From: Pseudomonas sp.
Lineage (GTDB): Bacteria; Pseudomonadota; Gammaproteobacteria; Pseudomonadales; Pseudomonadaceae
Direction of reading: 5' to 3'
DNA: 6,480 nt
NCBI GenBank assembly: GCA_003527165.1
Contig: DPSI01000518.1
Span: 1 to 6,480 of the forward strand
Numbering within the stretch: position 1 is the first letter of the stretch; every line of letters starts with the position of its first letter. Shown here piece by piece: positions 6,074-6,480 of the stretch. The notes under the pieces are model-generated. The model did no database searches. It had not been told where the DNA came from and saw only the letters and a list, made by a program, of their open reading frames with translations. A program made the position numbers and the translations under genes.

Positions 6074-6480
6074 CACCCGTTCCCGACGCTTATCTGGGCG
6101 TATGGCGCCGCCGCCTGCTGACCACGACCGCCGGTCTTCGTGACGAAACCAGCGAAGTCTATTGGCTGCAGACGGCCAACCTGCACGCCGACGTGCGCAT
6201 CCCCCATCCACCGACCACGCCGCCTGCCGCTTCTCTCGCCACCTGCACCCTGGCGCAACAGCAGGCGCTGTGCGAGCAAGCGGGCTTCGCCGGATTGACC
6301 GAGGTGCAGGACGACGTCTGCCAGTGGCATCGGCTGATCGATTACCAGCCGCCCGGCGGTCCGCCGGACATTGGTTGCATGAAGTTCGAGGGTGCTGATC
6401 GGTTGATCGAGGATGGCCTGGACGGCAGCTATCACGAAATCTGGCAACGCGTACCCGAATCACAGGGGACCAACTGGGGC
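6070..6480 (+). CDS. Protein of unknown function, possibly HRI1/lipocalin-like, 5' part
   Basis: An open frame begins at ATG 6070, sharing ATGA with the preceding stop, with GGAG at 6058-6061 eight bases upstream, and stays open for 137 codons to the right edge. Recognisable features are YLGVWRRRLLTT at 8-19, VYWLQTANLHADVRIPHPP at about 30-48, a WHRLIDYQPP segment near 86-95, then IGCMKFEG..LIEDG and YHEIWQRV. The pattern of short beta-strand-like stretches with WLQT, DVRIP and EIWQR recalls the beta-barrel (lipocalin-like) proteins annotated as HRI1-like; this is recognition by eye and only moderately sure. No catalytic motif, signal peptide or membrane segment is seen. Coupling to the hydrolase gene implies a role in the same pathway, perhaps ligand binding, isomerisation or detection of an intermediate. 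The C-terminus is outside the window. Confidence 0.7.
   Translation, partial: MTPVPDAYLGVWRRRLLTTTAGLRDETSEVYWLQTANLHADVRIPHPPTTPPAASLATCTLAQQQALCEQAGFAGLTEVQDDVCQWHRLIDYQPPGGPPDIGCMKFEGADRLIEDGLDGSYHEIWQRVPESQGTNWG

Noticed and set aside
5171..6463. Long open frame on the - strand (about 430 codons) opposite the lactonase-like gene
   Set aside because: It lies opposite two genes with clear family motifs, its translation is rich in Arg, Gln and His with no recognisable domain, and such frames are expected opposite GC-rich genes.

Overview
The window is GC-rich, densely coding bacterial DNA with every supported gene on the + strand. High G/C at third codon positions, the short Shine-Dalgarno motifs and the protein families suggest a Pseudomonas-like gammaproteobacterium or a related high-GC proteobacterium; this is an inference from composition and style, since no marker gene is present. 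No RNA gene, mobile element, CRISPR array or extended repeat was seen.

Layout: (1) 2-373, the C-terminal part of an ABC-transporter periplasmic substrate-binding protein (NitT/TauT/NMT1 style), cut by the left edge. (2) 374-416, the only real intergenic gap, carrying a perfect 11-bp inverted repeat and then the ribosome binding site of the next gene. (3) 417-1439, a membrane fatty-acid-desaturase/hydroxylase-family diiron protein. (4) 1441-2229 and 2229-2987, two unlike short-chain dehydrogenases in tandem. (5) 2984-3868, an EamA/DMT-type transporter. (6) 3865-4641, a creatininase-family amidohydrolase whose family-hallmark metal-ligand Glu is Gly. (7) 4638-5282, an isochorismatase-like cysteine hydrolase. 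(8) 5279-6073, a metallo-beta-lactamase-fold hydrolase of the N-acyl-homoserine-lactonase type. (9) 6070 to the right edge, the start of a protein of unknown function, possibly HRI1/lipocalin-like.

From the first dehydrogenase on, each of six successive junctions is a stop/start overlap (TGATG, GTGA, ATGA, GTGA, ATGA, ATGA), and the desaturase stops one base before the first dehydrogenase. Genes 3-9 therefore look like one translationally coupled operon, perhaps including the transporter gene upstream.

The gene content reads as a pathway: import, oxygenation by a membrane diiron enzyme, two NAD(P)-dependent oxidations, and three hydrolases of different chemistry (cyclic amide, linear amide/carbamoyl, lactone/ester). 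The simplest inference is catabolism of a small nitrogen-containing, probably cyclic, compound. The substrate cannot be read from the sequence, and I do not recognise this exact cluster as a characterised pathway.
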